64,000 nt of DNA, taken from positions 2,234,501 to 2,298,500 of the forward strand of contig NZ_CP022655.2 of NCBI RefSeq assembly GCF_002243345.2. Direction: 5' to 3'. Shown piece after piece: positions 9,648 through 18,123 of this stretch (position 1 is its first letter; each line of letters opens with the position of its first letter). Source of the DNA: Paenibacillus sp. RUD330 (lineage in GTDB: Bacteria; Bacillota; Bacilli; Paenibacillales; Paenibacillaceae). Below the pieces are notes generated by a model. The model had not been told where the DNA came from and searched no databases. It worked only from the letters and a program-made list of their open reading frames with translations. A program made the translations under genes and the position numbers.

Positions 9648-10756
9648 TCAACAAAGCGATGGGCGTCGTGAACCTTATTCACGAGACGGATGAGCTGGAA
9701 GGCCTTACGTCATACCGCTGCCCGGCCACCGTCCCGTTCGGGGCCAGATACAGGCTGATCGACTTCACGCTCTCGAGCATGGTCAACTCCGGCATCCACA
9801 AGGTAGCCGTGTTCGCCCATACGAAGTACCGCTCGCTCATGGACCATCTTGGATCCGGCCGTCCTTGGGATCTGCATACGAGGCAGAGCGGCCTGTTCAT
9901 CCTGCCGCCGGCTTCGGACAGCATCCAGGAGCTCAGCCGGGGAGACCTGTTCCACTTCTACCAGCATCGCGACTATTTCCAGCGCTGCAAGCTGGAGTAC
10001 GTCGTCGTGACCCGCAGCCAGATGGTGTGCAACATCGATCTCGACGCGGTGCTCGATTACCACGAGCAGATGAATGCCGACGTCACCGTCGTCTGCAAGC
10101 AGCAGGCCGACATGCTCGGCGGCAAGACGCGCAAGGTCGAGCTGGCCTCCGACGGCCGCGTCGTCCAGATGCAGGATCATTTCGGCAACATGGACAGCTC
10201 CCTTCATTCCATGGAGATCTATGTCATGAAGAAGGATCTGCTCATGGATCTCGTGCAGACGTCGCTGGCGCAGGGCCAGGACCATCTTGTCCGCCATGCG
10301 ATCCTCTCGCGCCTGGACAGCCTAAGGATATACGGCTATCTCTATGAGGGCTTCCTCGGCGTCGTGAACACGGTGGAATCCTACTACCGCACGAGCATGG
10401 AGCTGCTTCGTCCCGAGGTGTGGAGGGAGCTGTTCTTCCAGCCGGGGTCTGTCTTCACCAAGACCAAGGATGAGCCGCCTACCCGCTATCTCGAAGGAGC
10501 GATGACAGGCAATTCCCTGATCGCCAACGGCTGCAGGATCGAAGGGACCGTCATCAACAGCGTGCTGTTCCGCGGCGTCCACGTCGGCAAAGGCGCCGTC
10601 ATCCGCAACAGCATCGTCATGCAGAACGGGACGATCGGAGCGGGCACCCGGCTTGACCGGGTAATATTGGATAAGGAAAGCAGCGTTGAACCCGACCGCG
10701 ACATCCGCGGCGCGGAAAGCATGCCTTTCGTATCCGGCAAGAGAAAGACCATTTGA
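9644..10756 (+). CDS. glgD: GlgD, glucose-1-phosphate adenylyltransferase-like regulatory subunit
   Basis: A 370-residue paralogue of GlgC with the same nucleotidyltransferase plus beta-helix plan. The N-terminal GGEGKRL loop of GlgC is missing: the protein starts [14 protein letters not shown] and reaches the [17 protein letters not shown] region directly. This is the hallmark of GlgD, which forms hetero-oligomers with GlgC and raises its activity in Bacillus and Geobacillus. The start overlaps the glgC stop as ATGA, so the subunits are translationally coupled. A hairpin covers the last codons and stop. Confidence 0.93.
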   Translation: MINKAMGVVNLIHETDELEGLTSYRCPATVPFGARYRLIDFTLSSMVNSGIHKVAVFAHTKYRSLMDHLGSGRPWDLHTRQSGLFILPPASDSIQELSRGDLFHFYQHRDYFQRCKLEYVVVTRSQMVCNIDLDAVLDYHEQMNADVTVVCKQQADMLGGKTRKVELASDGRVVQMQDHFGNMDSSLHSMEIYVMKKDLLMDLVQTSLAQGQDHLVRHAILSRLDSLRIYGYLYEGFLGVVNTVESYYRTSMELLRPEVWRELFFQPGSVFTKTKDEPPTRYLEGAMTGNSLIANGCRIEGTVINSVLFRGVHVGKGAVIRNSIVMQNGTIGAGTRLDRVILDKESSVEPDRDIRGAESMPFVSGKRKTI

Positions 10757-10770
10757 TGGTCTTTTCTCTT
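10739..10770 (+). terminator. Hairpin at the 3' end of glgD (attenuator-like)
   Basis: AAGAGAAAGACCAT pairs with ATGGTCTTTTCTCTT across a TTG loop, with one bulged T. The left arm lies inside the last codons of glgD. The U-rich right arm could give partial termination, lowering glgA and GH15 mRNA relative to glgBCD, or could protect the upstream transcript end. Confidence 0.45.
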
Positions 10771-10960
10771 ATCGGGGCCTTCTCTCTTTAGGGAGAGGCA
10801 GGCGCATCCAGCCAAGGTCCGTCGTAATCTAGCGAATGCAGCTTTTTTCTCTGAAAGCGAATCGAATGACTCTTCCAAACCGATACTAGATGATAGAAAG
10901 ACAGGCGGGCGGCCGGTACAGACATCACCGCCGCTTGCGCTGTCCAGGAGGGAACCTGCC

Positions 10961-12424
10961 GTGAATGTATTGTTCGTGACTTCGGAGGCTGTGCCGCTGG
11001 CCAAGACGGGCGGCCTTGCCGACGTGGCCGGCGCATTGCCCAAAGCCTTGCTGGAAAACGGGGTGGGAGCCAGCGTCATCCTGCCCAAATACGAAAGCAT
11101 CCCTTGGAAGCATCTGCAGCATTTCGAGACGATCGACACGTTCTCCGTCCAGATGGGATGGCGGATCCAATATTGCGGACTTCTCCGGGGAGAGGTCGGC
11201 GGGGTCGTCTATTATCTGATCGACAACGAGCATTACTTCCGCCGTGGCGGACTGTACGGCTACGGCGACGATCCGGAGCGCTTCGTGTTCTTCAGCATCG
11301 CCGTGCTCGAGGCGGTCCGCAGGATGGACGTCCGCTTCGATGTGCTGCACTGCCACGATTGGCAGGCGGGGCTTGTGCCTTTCCTGCTCAAGCGCCGCTA
11401 CTTCCAGGATGAGGTTCTGGGCGGCATCCGCACCGTGTTCACGATCCACAACCTGCGGTATCAGGGCATATTCGGCCAGCAGGAGATGATGGATATGATC
11501 GGGATGGGGCCGGAGATATTCAGCGAGGGCGGCCTGGAGTACCACGGAGCGGCGAGCTGCATGAAGGGAGGCCTCCTCTACGCGGACAAGCTCACGACCG
11601 TAAGCCCGAGTTATGCCGAAGAAATCAAGACCGCTTATTATGGAGAAGGGCTGGACGGCCTTCTGCGCTGGAGAGCGGCCGATCTGGAGGGCATTGTCAA
11701 CGGCATCGACACGGCCGACTTCGATCCGGCTGCGGATGAGGCGCTATACGCCAAGCTGGACGGCTCCGCGCCGTACAAGCTGGCCAACAAGCTCGCCCTG
11801 CAGCGGGAGATGGGCTTGCCCGAGAGGGCGGACGTTCCGGTCATCGGCATCGTGTCCCGTCTTGTGGAGCAGAAGGGCTTCGACCTGATCGCCGCCGTAT
11901 TCGGCGAGCTGCTCGAAGAAGACGTGCAGTTCGCGATCCTGGGATCCGGGGAATGGAAGTACGAGGAGATGTTCCGGCAGGCCTCGCATTCCCGGTATGA
12001 CAAATGCAGCATCCGCACCGGCTTCGACGACGGGCTCGCTCGCCGCATCTACGCCGGCTCCGACTTGTATCTCATGCCTTCCCAGTTCGAGCCTTGCGGC
12101 CTCAGCCAGCTGCTGGCGCTGCGTTACGGGACGGTGCCGATCGTGCGCGAGACGGGAGGGCTGAAGGACACCGTCCAGCCGTTCAACGAATACACTGGGG
12201 AAGGCAACGGTTTCAGCTTCGCCCATTACAACGCCCATGACATGCTGTATACCGTCCGGAGGGCGCTGCATTATTACCGCAACGAAGAAGCTTGGAAGGT
12301 GATTCTCAGCAACGGCGAGAAGGACGATTACAGCTGGAGCCGTTCCGCCAAGTCCTACATCGGCCTCTACGAACAACTAGCACCTGAGCGGAAGGAGAAG
12401 GAATCATGGCCCGTCACCTTGTAA
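10961..12424 (+). CDS. glgA: Glycogen synthase (ADP-glucose, GT5)
   Basis: A 487-residue GT-B glycosyltransferase of normal length. The N-terminal ADP-glucose motif KTGGLADV lies at about residues 15-22. The C-terminal half carries GIVSRLVEQKGFDL and the GT5 signature around LMPSQFEPCGLSQLLALRYG. It extends alpha-1,4 glucan from ADP-glucose. The start is GTG at 10961 behind AGGAGG with a nine-base spacer. A 204-base gap with a hairpin separates it from glgD, unusual within a glg operon. Its last 19 bases overlap the following GH15 gene. Confidence 0.97.
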   Translation: MNVLFVTSEAVPLAKTGGLADVAGALPKALLENGVGASVILPKYESIPWKHLQHFETIDTFSVQMGWRIQYCGLLRGEVGGVVYYLIDNEHYFRRGGLYGYGDDPERFVFFSIAVLEAVRRMDVRFDVLHCHDWQAGLVPFLLKRRYFQDEVLGGIRTVFTIHNLRYQGIFGQQEMMDMIGMGPEIFSEGGLEYHGAASCMKGGLLYADKLTTVSPSYAEEIKTAYYGEGLDGLLRWRAADLEGIVNGIDTADFDPAADEALYAKLDGSAPYKLANKLALQREMGLPERADVPVIGIVSRLVEQKGFDLIAAVFGELLEEDVQFAILGSGEWKYEEMFRQASHSRYDKCSIRTGFDDGLARRIYAGSDLYLMPSQFEPCGLSQLLALRYGTVPIVRETGGLKDTVQPFNEYTGEGNGFSFAHYNAHDMLYTVRRALHYYRNEEAWKVILSNGEKDDYSWSRSAKSYIGLYEQLAPERKEKESWPVTL

Positions 12425-14382
12425 TCGGCAACGGAAAAATGCTTCTCAACCTTGACCATAACAGCTATATCCGGGATATCTATTATCCCTACGTCGGACA
12501 GCTCAATCATGTCGGCGGCCAATATTGCCGCCTCGGCATCTGGACCGAGGGACAATTCAGCTGGCTGGAGGACTCGGCCTGGGAGTCCAAGCTCGACTAT
12601 GTCGAGGATTCCCTCGTCACCAACGTCAGCGCCCGCCATGGCGGGCTCCAGACGGAGCTGCAGATGAACGACGGCATCCATCAGCGCGAGTGCATCTACC
12701 TCAAGCGCGTCGTCATCCGCAACCTGTCGGACAGGGAAAGGGAATACCGGCTGTTCTTCCACCAGGATCTCATGATCGACGGATCCGAGGTGGGCGATAC
12801 GGCCGCCTACTACCCCGACAACCATACGCTGTTCCACTACAAGCGCTCGTCGTATTTCATGTTCAACGGTTTTTCCGACGAGGGCGGCATGACCCAGTAT
12901 TCGACCGGGATCAAGCGGTTCCATTCGGCGGAAGGAACATGGAGGGATGCCGAGGACGGCATCCTCATGGGCAATGCGATCGCTCAAGGCTCTGTCGACA
13001 GCACGATCAGCTTCCGCACCGTCGTTCCGGCGGGCGGCGAGAAGACGGTCTATTACTGGATGTCGATCGGCAAGAGCCTGGAAGAAGTCAAGGAGCTGAA
13101 CCAGTACGTCCAGGAGAACCATCCCGAGAAGCTGCTCAGCCGGATCGTCATCTACTGGAACCACTGGCTGGGACGGGCGGAGAGGGATCTGGGCGACCTG
13201 CCTCCGGAAGTGGGACGGATGTTCCGACTCAGCCTGCTCATGGTGCGGACGCAGACGGACGAGCGGGGAGCGATCATCGCGGCCAACGACACCGATATCC
13301 TGCAGTACAACCGGGACCATTACAGCTACATGTGGCCTCGGGATGGAGCGCTGGTCGCCGATGCGATGTCTCTGGCAGGCTATCAGAGCGTGATCGCGCC
13401 GTTCTTCCACTTCTGCTCGCAGGCGCTTACGCCGGAAGGATACCTGTACCATAAGTTCAATCCGGACGGCACGGTAGGCTCAAGCTGGCATCCGTACATG
13501 GTCCAGGGAACCAAGCGGCTTCCGATCCAGGAAGACGAGACGGCGCTTGTCCTGTTCGCGCTCTGGAGAGACTACAAGCGCCATCAGGTCATCGAGCTGC
13601 CCCAATCGCTGTACAGCAGCCTCATCCGCAAGTCGGCCGCCTTCCTGAGCAGCTATATGGAGCATTCCATGTCGCTGCCCAAGCCGAGCTACGACCTGTG
13701 GGAGGAACGCTACGGCATCTGGACCTATACGACCGCTTCCGTCTACGGCGGGCTCATGGCGGCGAGCTTCTTCACGGAGCTGTTCGGCGACTACGAGCGC
13801 AGCGACCATTACCGCCGGACGGCCGAGGAGATCAAGCAGGGCATGCTCACTCATCTGTGGGATGAGGACAGCGGCCGGTTCGCCCGCGGACTCGTGCAGA
13901 AGGACGGGCGCTGGGTGAAGGACATGACGCTGGAGAGCAGCCTGTTCGCCGTGCTGGAGTTCGGCGTCCTGCCGGCAAGCGACCACCGTGTCGTCGGCAC
14001 GATGGAGGCGATTCGGGAAGGGCTGGCGGTGCGCACCGACGTCGGCGGCATCGCCCGCTATACGAACGATTATTATTTCCAGCAATCCGGAGAGATTGAC
14101 CGGGTTCCGGGCAACCCATGGATCATATGCACGCTGTGGGTAGCCAACTTCGAGATCGAGTCGGCGACGAGCCTGGCCGATCTGGAGGCTCCGAGGCGCA
14201 CGCTGGAGTGGGTCGTCCGCCAGTCGCTGGAGAGCGGCGTCCTGCCGGAGCAGCTCAATCCCTATGACGGCTCGCCGCTGTCCGTCGCTCCGCTCACCTG
14301 GTCGCATGCGACCTTCGTGCAGAGCGTGAGCAAGTACGCGGCCAAGTACAAGGAGCTTGCGGGAAGCGCAGGCGCTGTATAA
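12406..14382 (+). CDS. Glycoside hydrolase family 15 (glucoamylase-type) protein
   Basis: A 658-residue protein with an N-terminal beta-sandwich (about 1-260) and a C-terminal (alpha/alpha)6 barrel, as in bacterial GH15 enzymes. Likely catalytic residues are the acid Glu433 or Glu434 in SYDLWEER and the base Glu615 in LPEQLNPYDGSP; WPRDGALVADAMSLAG is the family subsite motif. No signal peptide, so it acts in the cytoplasm. It should release glucose from glucan ends; GH15 also includes trehalose- and dextran-active members. Its start lies inside glgA (19-base overlap), so the two are co-translated. Bacillus glg operons end in the phosphorylase glgP, which is absent here. A terminator follows at 14403. 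Confidence 0.9.
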   Translation: MARHLVIGNGKMLLNLDHNSYIRDIYYPYVGQLNHVGGQYCRLGIWTEGQFSWLEDSAWESKLDYVEDSLVTNVSARHGGLQTELQMNDGIHQRECIYLKRVVIRNLSDREREYRLFFHQDLMIDGSEVGDTAAYYPDNHTLFHYKRSSYFMFNGFSDEGGMTQYSTGIKRFHSAEGTWRDAEDGILMGNAIAQGSVDSTISFRTVVPAGGEKTVYYWMSIGKSLEEVKELNQYVQENHPEKLLSRIVIYWNHWLGRAERDLGDLPPEVGRMFRLSLLMVRTQTDERGAIIAANDTDILQYNRDHYSYMWPRDGALVADAMSLAGYQSVIAPFFHFCSQALTPEGYLYHKFNPDGTVGSSWHPYMVQGTKRLPIQEDETALVLFALWRDYKRHQVIELPQSLYSSLIRKSAAFLSSYMEHSMSLPKPSYDLWEERYGIWTYTTASVYGGLMAASFFTELFGDYERSDHYRRTAEEIKQGMLTHLWDEDSGRFARGLVQKDGRWVKDMTLESSLFAVLEFGVLPASDHRVVGTMEAIREGLAVRTDVGGIARYTNDYYFQQSGEIDRVPGNPWIICTLWVANFEIESATSLADLEAPRRTLEWVVRQSLESGVLPEQLNPYDGSPLSVAPLTWSHATFVQSVSKYAAKYKELAGSAGAV

Positions 14383-14402
14383 ACTGGATAGGATGGTTTC
14401 AG

Positions 14403-14436
14403 TCCCGGTTCCGCTATTGGAGCCGGGATTTGTTTG
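14403..14436 (+). terminator. Terminator of the glycogen operon
   Basis: A 10-bp stem TCCCGGTTCC / GGAGCCGGGA (one G-T pair) with a six-base loop and a TTTGTTTG tail, 20 bases after the GH15 stop. Confidence 0.85.
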
Positions 14437-14464
14437 CGCCCTGAATACAGGAAGGATGATGAAG

Positions 14465-15052
14465 ATGAAAAGACTGGAGACGGATCGATTGATTCTGCGG
14501 ACGGCGGAGCCGGGGGATGCCGCTGCCGTGGCTTCGTATGCGCGCCGCAACCGCGAGTTTCTGGAGCCGTGGGAGCCGCTGCGAGACGAATCCTTCTACA
14601 CCTTGACCGCGCAGCGGAAAATGCTGGAGGCGGACCGGGCCGAAATCGAAGCGGGCAGAATGTGCAAGCTGTGGATTTTCTTGAAGGAAGCTCCCGATAC
14701 CGTCATCGGCTCGGTCGCTCTCAGCAATATCATCCGGGGCGTGTTCCAGAACAGTACGCTGGGCTATCGCCTGGACAGCGGACTGCTGGGCAGAGGATAT
14801 ATGCCGGAAGCCGTCAAGGCGATGGTCGACTACGGCTTCGGCGCCTTGCGGCTGCACCGGATCGAGGCCAACATCATTCCGCGCAACGAAGCCTCTCTCT
14901 CGGTCGTGCGCAAGCTGGGGTTCCAGGAAGAGGGACTGGCCCGCAAATATTTGAAGATCAACGGAAAATGGGAGGACCATTATCATATGGTGCTGCTCAA
15001 TGAAGCTCTCGAAGCGGAAGAAGAGCGGGAAGCCGGCCGCTCCAGCCGCTAG
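14465..15052 (+). CDS. GNAT-family N-acetyltransferase (RimJ/RimL-like)
   Basis: About 195 residues beginning MKRLETDRLILRTAEPGD, the classic opening of RimJ/RimL-type GNAT proteins. The acetyl-CoA loop is seen as LLGRGYMPEAVKAMVDYGF, and the C-terminal NEASLSVVRKLGFQEEG is the usual final motif. Family members acetylate ribosomal protein N-termini or small amines; the substrate here is not predictable. The ATG at 14465 has AGGAAGG nine bases upstream; ATGs at 14456 and 14459 are closer to that site. It follows the glg terminator and forms its own unit. Confidence 0.88.
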   Translation: MKRLETDRLILRTAEPGDAAAVASYARRNREFLEPWEPLRDESFYTLTAQRKMLEADRAEIEAGRMCKLWIFLKEAPDTVIGSVALSNIIRGVFQNSTLGYRLDSGLLGRGYMPEAVKAMVDYGFGALRLHRIEANIIPRNEASLSVVRKLGFQEEGLARKYLKINGKWEDHYHMVLLNEALEAEEEREAGRSSR

Positions 15053-15116
15053 GGAACGGCCGCAAGGATGAGCGGTTGGAGCGGTTCGATCCGGCAGCCG
15101 ATGCTCACCTCTGGGT

Positions 15117-15143
15117 AAGTAGGTGAACGGAAAGTGCGTACTT
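15117..15143. promoter_or_regulatory. Candidate operator upstream of the flavodoxin-fold oxidoreductase
   Basis: An inverted repeat AAGTA-N17-TACTT, with a nested AAGT-gcgt-ACTT, lies where the -35 region should be for the TATACT box at 15165-15170. It is a plausible site for the HxlR-type regulator encoded at 15839-16213. The repeats are short and the link is inferred from position. Confidence 0.3.
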
Positions 15144-15218
15144 CTGCGAACGGTTCGAGCGGGCTATACTCAAAGGCGTACCGACACAAAACCAGCTACG
15201 CTGCAGGAGGGCAACCCT

Positions 15219-15761
15219 ATGAAAACACTTGTCGTCGTCACGCATCCCGGCATCGATACATCCGTCGTCAACCGGCGCTGGATGGAGGAGCTGCGCAAAT
15301 ACCCCGATCGCTACACGGTCCATGAGCTGTATAAAGTCTATCCGGATGGAGTTATCCAGGTGGACAAGGAGCAGGAGCTGATTGAAGCGCATGGCCATCT
15401 TGTCCTGCAATTCCCGATCTACTGGTTCAGTTCTCCGCCGCTGCTTAAAAAGTGGCTGGACGAAGTGCTCACCTACGGATGGGCGTACGGGTCGAAGGGA
15501 GACAAGCTGAGAAATCGGAAAACGGCCTTGGCCGTAACCGCAGGCGGAAATGAGCTCGATTATAGCGAAGAAGGAAAGAGCCGCTACGGGCTTGACCGGA
15601 TTCTGTCTCCCTTCGATGTGACGTTCCGGTATTGCGGAGCCGATTATCGCTCTTTCCACGTCTTCTACGGCGCCGAATACGACACGGTGGACAATGCGGA
15701 CTACTCAAAGAGGCTGGACGAAAGCGCACAGGGCTATATTGAATTTCTCGACCGGCTGTAA
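15219..15761 (+). CDS. NAD(P)H-dependent flavodoxin-fold oxidoreductase (quinone reductase/KefF-like)
   Basis: A 180-residue protein starting MKTLVVVTHPGID, with the flavodoxin-like fold of the NQO1/YwrO/KefF family. The motif QFPIYWFSSPPLLKKWLDEV is the typical FMN and substrate-loop signature (residues about 66-85), followed by GWAYG. These enzymes reduce quinones or related electrophiles by two electrons at the expense of NAD(P)H. The ATG at 15219 has AGGAGG eight bases upstream. It converges on an HxlR-family regulator that probably controls it, and the two share a bidirectional terminator. Confidence 0.9.
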   Translation: MKTLVVVTHPGIDTSVVNRRWMEELRKYPDRYTVHELYKVYPDGVIQVDKEQELIEAHGHLVLQFPIYWFSSPPLLKKWLDEVLTYGWAYGSKGDKLRNRKTALAVTAGGNELDYSEEGKSRYGLDRILSPFDVTFRYCGADYRSFHVFYGAEYDTVDNADYSKRLDESAQGYIEFLDRL

Positions 15762-15780
15762 CCGGCAGACAAGCAAAAAA

Positions 15781-15826
15781 GCAGTTCTTCCCGACATGGA
15801 GGGAGGGACTGCTCTTTTTTTTGCTT
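15781..15826. terminator. Bidirectional terminator between oxidoreductase and HxlR genes
   Basis: GCAGTTCTTCCC pairs with GGGAGGGACTGC (some G-T pairs) around a GACATGGA loop. Eight T follow on the plus strand, and a run of A precedes the stem to serve the minus-strand gene. Confidence 0.8.
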
Positions 15827-15838
15827 GGATGCCGCCGG

Positions 15839-16213
15839 CTATGTCGGAAGATGGCCGGCTTCCTCCTGCATGGCCGGCTTGCCGTTCTTCTCTCCCCAGC
15901 CGCACATCATATCCATCACCGGAATGAGCGACTGGCCTCTCTCGGTCAAGGAATACTCCACTTTAGGAGGAATCTGGGGGAATTCTTCGCGCCGGACGAG
16001 ACCGTCCGCCTCCAGCTCCTTCAGCATGACGGATAAGGTTTTAAAGGATATGGATCCGATTCCCCGCTGCAGCTCGTTGAAGCGCATGACCTTATATTCG
16101 GAGAGCCAGTACAACAGGGTCATTTTATATTTGCCGCCTAGGACGGACAAGGTGTAGTCGAAGCCGGTGTCCTTCAGCTTGAAGCCGGACGGAGCGCAGT
16201 TTGTATCATCCAT
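15839..16213 (-). CDS. HxlR-family winged-helix regulator (YodB/CatR-like)
   Basis: A 124-residue protein with the HxlR signature: LSVLGGKYKMTLLYWLSEYKVMRFNEL, then ISFKTLSVMLKELEADGLV as recognition helix region and VEYSLTERGQSL as wing. Cysteine 6 is at the position of the redox-sensing Cys6 of Bacillus YodB, which represses quinone and azoreductase genes and responds to diamide and quinones. Together with the convergent flavin reductase this suggests an electrophile-response pair. The ATG has AAGGAGGT upstream. Function is inferred from family and context. Confidence 0.88.
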   Translation of the reverse strand: MDDTNCAPSGFKLKDTGFDYTLSVLGGKYKMTLLYWLSEYKVMRFNELQRGIGSISFKTLSVMLKELEADGLVRREEFPQIPPKVEYSLTERGQSLIPVMDMMCGWGEKNGKPAMQEEAGHLPT

Positions 16214-16472
16214 GCACGATTACCTCCTTATGGATCATCGACGGAAGGCCCTCCTCTCCGGTCAGGGCCTCGTTAATGTATGGAAACGCTGCTGCCGGAC
16301 GAGTGGCGGTATGGACTCATGATACCATTTCGCAACGGACAGCTCAAAGCCTCGAAGGGTTTCTCGTTCGAGAGGCCCCTTGCTCTTGAACATCCTCCGC
16401 TTCCGTCTGATGCAGATGCGCTCTTGACCTTGACGCCGCGGCAAGGCGCATGATGGCTGCGGAGGCGATGAC

Positions 16473-17165
16473 ATGACTAGAGATGCACAGTACTTCAATC
16501 AGGGAGAAGCGTCCAATTACGACGCGCTCATCGGCGCCCAGCCGAGCCTGCTTCCGGTTTTGCGGGAGCTGGCTGATCCGAGAGGCAAGCGGATCGCGGA
16601 TTTAGGCGCAGGTACCGGCCGTCTGACGCTTCAGGTTCTGCCCGCGGCGGCTTCCGTCGCGGCGGTGGACTCATCGGAGCAAATGCTGGACAGGCTTCGG
16701 GAGAAGGCGGGCCCGCAGCCCGAAGGCAAGCTGAAGCTGGCCGTGGCCGATCATGCCTGCACGGGGCTGGACAGCTGTGGCTACGATCTCATTTTAGGCG
16801 GCTGGTCGATCTGCTACGGCGTGGCTCCGTCACTGCCGGGATGGGAGCGGAGGCTGGCGGCGATAAGTTCGGAGATGAGCCGGATCGGGATCTCCGGAGG
16901 CGACGTCGTGCTGTTCGAGAATTATGGAACGGCTGTAGCAGAGCCTGCGCCGCCGGAGCATCTGCTGCCTTATTTCCGAAGCCTAGAAGAGCGGTACGGA
17001 TTCAAGCGGAGCGTCGTCCGCGTCGATTACCGATTCGCGGATGCTTCGGAGGCTGCGGCGAGGACGGGCGCTTTTTTCGGGCCGGAGACGGCCGAGAAGG
17101 TCAGGCGGAACGGCTGGAGCACCGTGCCGGAATATGCCGGCGTGTGGCATCGCAAGCTGGAGTAG
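16473..17165 (+). CDS. Class I SAM-dependent methyltransferase
   Basis: A 230-residue protein with the Rossmann methyltransferase core: motif I IADLGAGTGRLT (about residues 41-52), an acidic residue after the second strand in VAAVDSSEQML, then AVADHACTGL and DLILGGWSICYG. The substrate cannot be predicted; small-molecule methyltransferases of the UbiE/Methyltransf_11 type look similar. Ribosome site GGAGG stands seven bases before the ATG. Single-gene unit between the HxlR gene and a spore peptide gene on the other strand. Confidence 0.82.
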   Translation: MTRDAQYFNQGEASNYDALIGAQPSLLPVLRELADPRGKRIADLGAGTGRLTLQVLPAAASVAAVDSSEQMLDRLREKAGPQPEGKLKLAVADHACTGLDSCGYDLILGGWSICYGVAPSLPGWERRLAAISSEMSRIGISGGDVVLFENYGTAVAEPAPPEHLLPYFRSLEERYGFKRSVVRVDYRFADASEAAARTGAFFGPETAEKVRRNGWSTVPEYAGVWHRKLE

Positions 17166-17272
17166 GGATAAGGTGGCGGGCCTCCCGGATGCAGGCTTGA
17201 CGCAGACCGCTCAGAACCGCTATTTCGCCTGCTGCGGCGGGAGGCAAGCGCGATGGACCGGCTGATAGGGAC

Positions 17273-17322
17273 AAGAAAAGGGGCTGCTCCCGGTCATTTT
17301 CATGACATTCGGAGCTGCCCCT
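17273..17322 (-). terminator. Terminator downstream of the YjcZ-type gene
   Basis: On the minus strand GGGGCAGCTCC pairs with GGAGCAGCCCC (one A-A mismatch), followed by CTTTTCTT. It closes the 42-codon gene at 17340 and may also stop readthrough from the methyltransferase gene. Confidence 0.7.
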
Positions 17323-17339
17323 ACATGTTGGCTGCCAGG

Positions 17340-17468
17340 CTAGATGAAGAATGCGCGGGAAATGATGACCAGCAGGATGAACAGAACGAGAATGACGCCC
17401 ATGCTGGCTCCCAGGCCTCCCCAAGACGGACCGCAGCCTGCGGCTGCTCCTGCAACAGGATAACCCAT
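17340..17468 (-). CDS. YjcZ-family small sporulation protein, 42 residues
   Basis: A 42-codon gene encoding a Gly/Ala-rich N-terminus (MGYPVAGAAAGCGPSWGG) and a hydrophobic C-terminal helix ending ISRAFFI. This is the pattern of the YjcZ/SSSC-like tiny spore proteins found in many copies in Bacillus and Paenibacillus. AGGAGG lies eight bases before the ATG. It is just downstream of the gerP operon and has a SigmaK-like box upstream, consistent with mother-cell expression. Role in the spore is unknown. Confidence 0.8.
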   Translation of the reverse strand: MGYPVAGAAAGCGPSWGGLGASMGVILVLFILLVIISRAFFI

Positions 17469-17547
17469 CAAGCATACCTCCTGTGACATGGATTCATTTG
17501 AAGCTGTCTCCATGGCGCTCTGGCGCCGTGCTTAAGCTTCACAATGC

Positions 17548-17575
17548 CAATGTATGCGGAGGGCGGGCTGATGGT
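17548..17575 (-). promoter_or_regulatory. Possible SigmaK/SigmaE promoter of the YjcZ-type gene
   Basis: On the minus strand ACC (17575-17573), 16 bases, then CATACATTG (17556-17548). This resembles the SigmaK pattern AC-N16/17-CATANNNTA. It overlaps the end of gerPE and is about 80 bases before the gene. Confidence 0.35.
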
Positions 17576-17580
17576 CATGG

Positions 17581-18123
17581 TCATCTGTCCCGGGTCGTCG
17601 ATATGGGCTCGGAATGGGCGGACGCTGCGGAATCCCCGCCCGGTGAGCTTCCGCCTTCTCCGTCGTTTTCGCTTTTCGCCGTCTGGATGGCTTCCGACAG
17701 GGCCGGGTCGGGAACGGTCGATGAGCCGAGGCTGTAGGCATACTGCCTGAAATGCTTGAGCCTGGATTCCATGAGCGCATCCATCGCATTGCCCGCAACG
17801 ATGACCGAGGCTCCGCTGGAGGCGATGATGTTGATCGTGCCGACGCTGATGGAAGGACTGTGGTTGACGGTGCGGGTGACGACATCCGCCGCATCGGGGC
17901 TCTCTTCCTCTACGATGTTGAACGGCTTCTGAAAGAGGGAATATCCGGCATAGTCCACTTCTCCGCCGGCGCGGTTGTCGAGCTGCCGCTGGACGGCAAG
18001 CCCGGTCGAGCGGGCATTGATCGAAGCCGTGTCGCCGAAATGGACGACGGTGGCCAGCCCGACGCTGATCAGCTGAAAGGAGCCGATGTAAGAGGTTCGG
18101 ACCGATGTGTCGGATACGATCAT
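17581..18123 (-). CDS. gerPE: Spore germination protein GerPE
   Basis: A 180-residue protein; Bacillus GerPE is about 130. Recognisable segments are TSYIGSFQLISVGLATVVHFGDT at the start, RSTGLAVQRQ, and a second SVGTINIIASSGASVIVAGN unit of the same beta type. The tail after about residue 145 is Ser/Glu/Gly-rich and extra. GerP proteins sit in the inner coat and let germinants reach their receptors. The start overlaps gerPD as ATGA. It is the last gene of the operon: no gerPF follows. Confidence 0.85.
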   Translation of the reverse strand: MIVSDTSVRTSYIGSFQLISVGLATVVHFGDTASINARSTGLAVQRQLDNRAGGEVDYAGYSLFQKPFNIVEEESPDAADVVTRTVNHSPSISVGTINIIASSGASVIVAGNAMDALMESRLKHFRQYAYSLGSSTVPDPALSEAIQTAKSENDGEGGSSPGGDSAASAHSEPISTTRDR

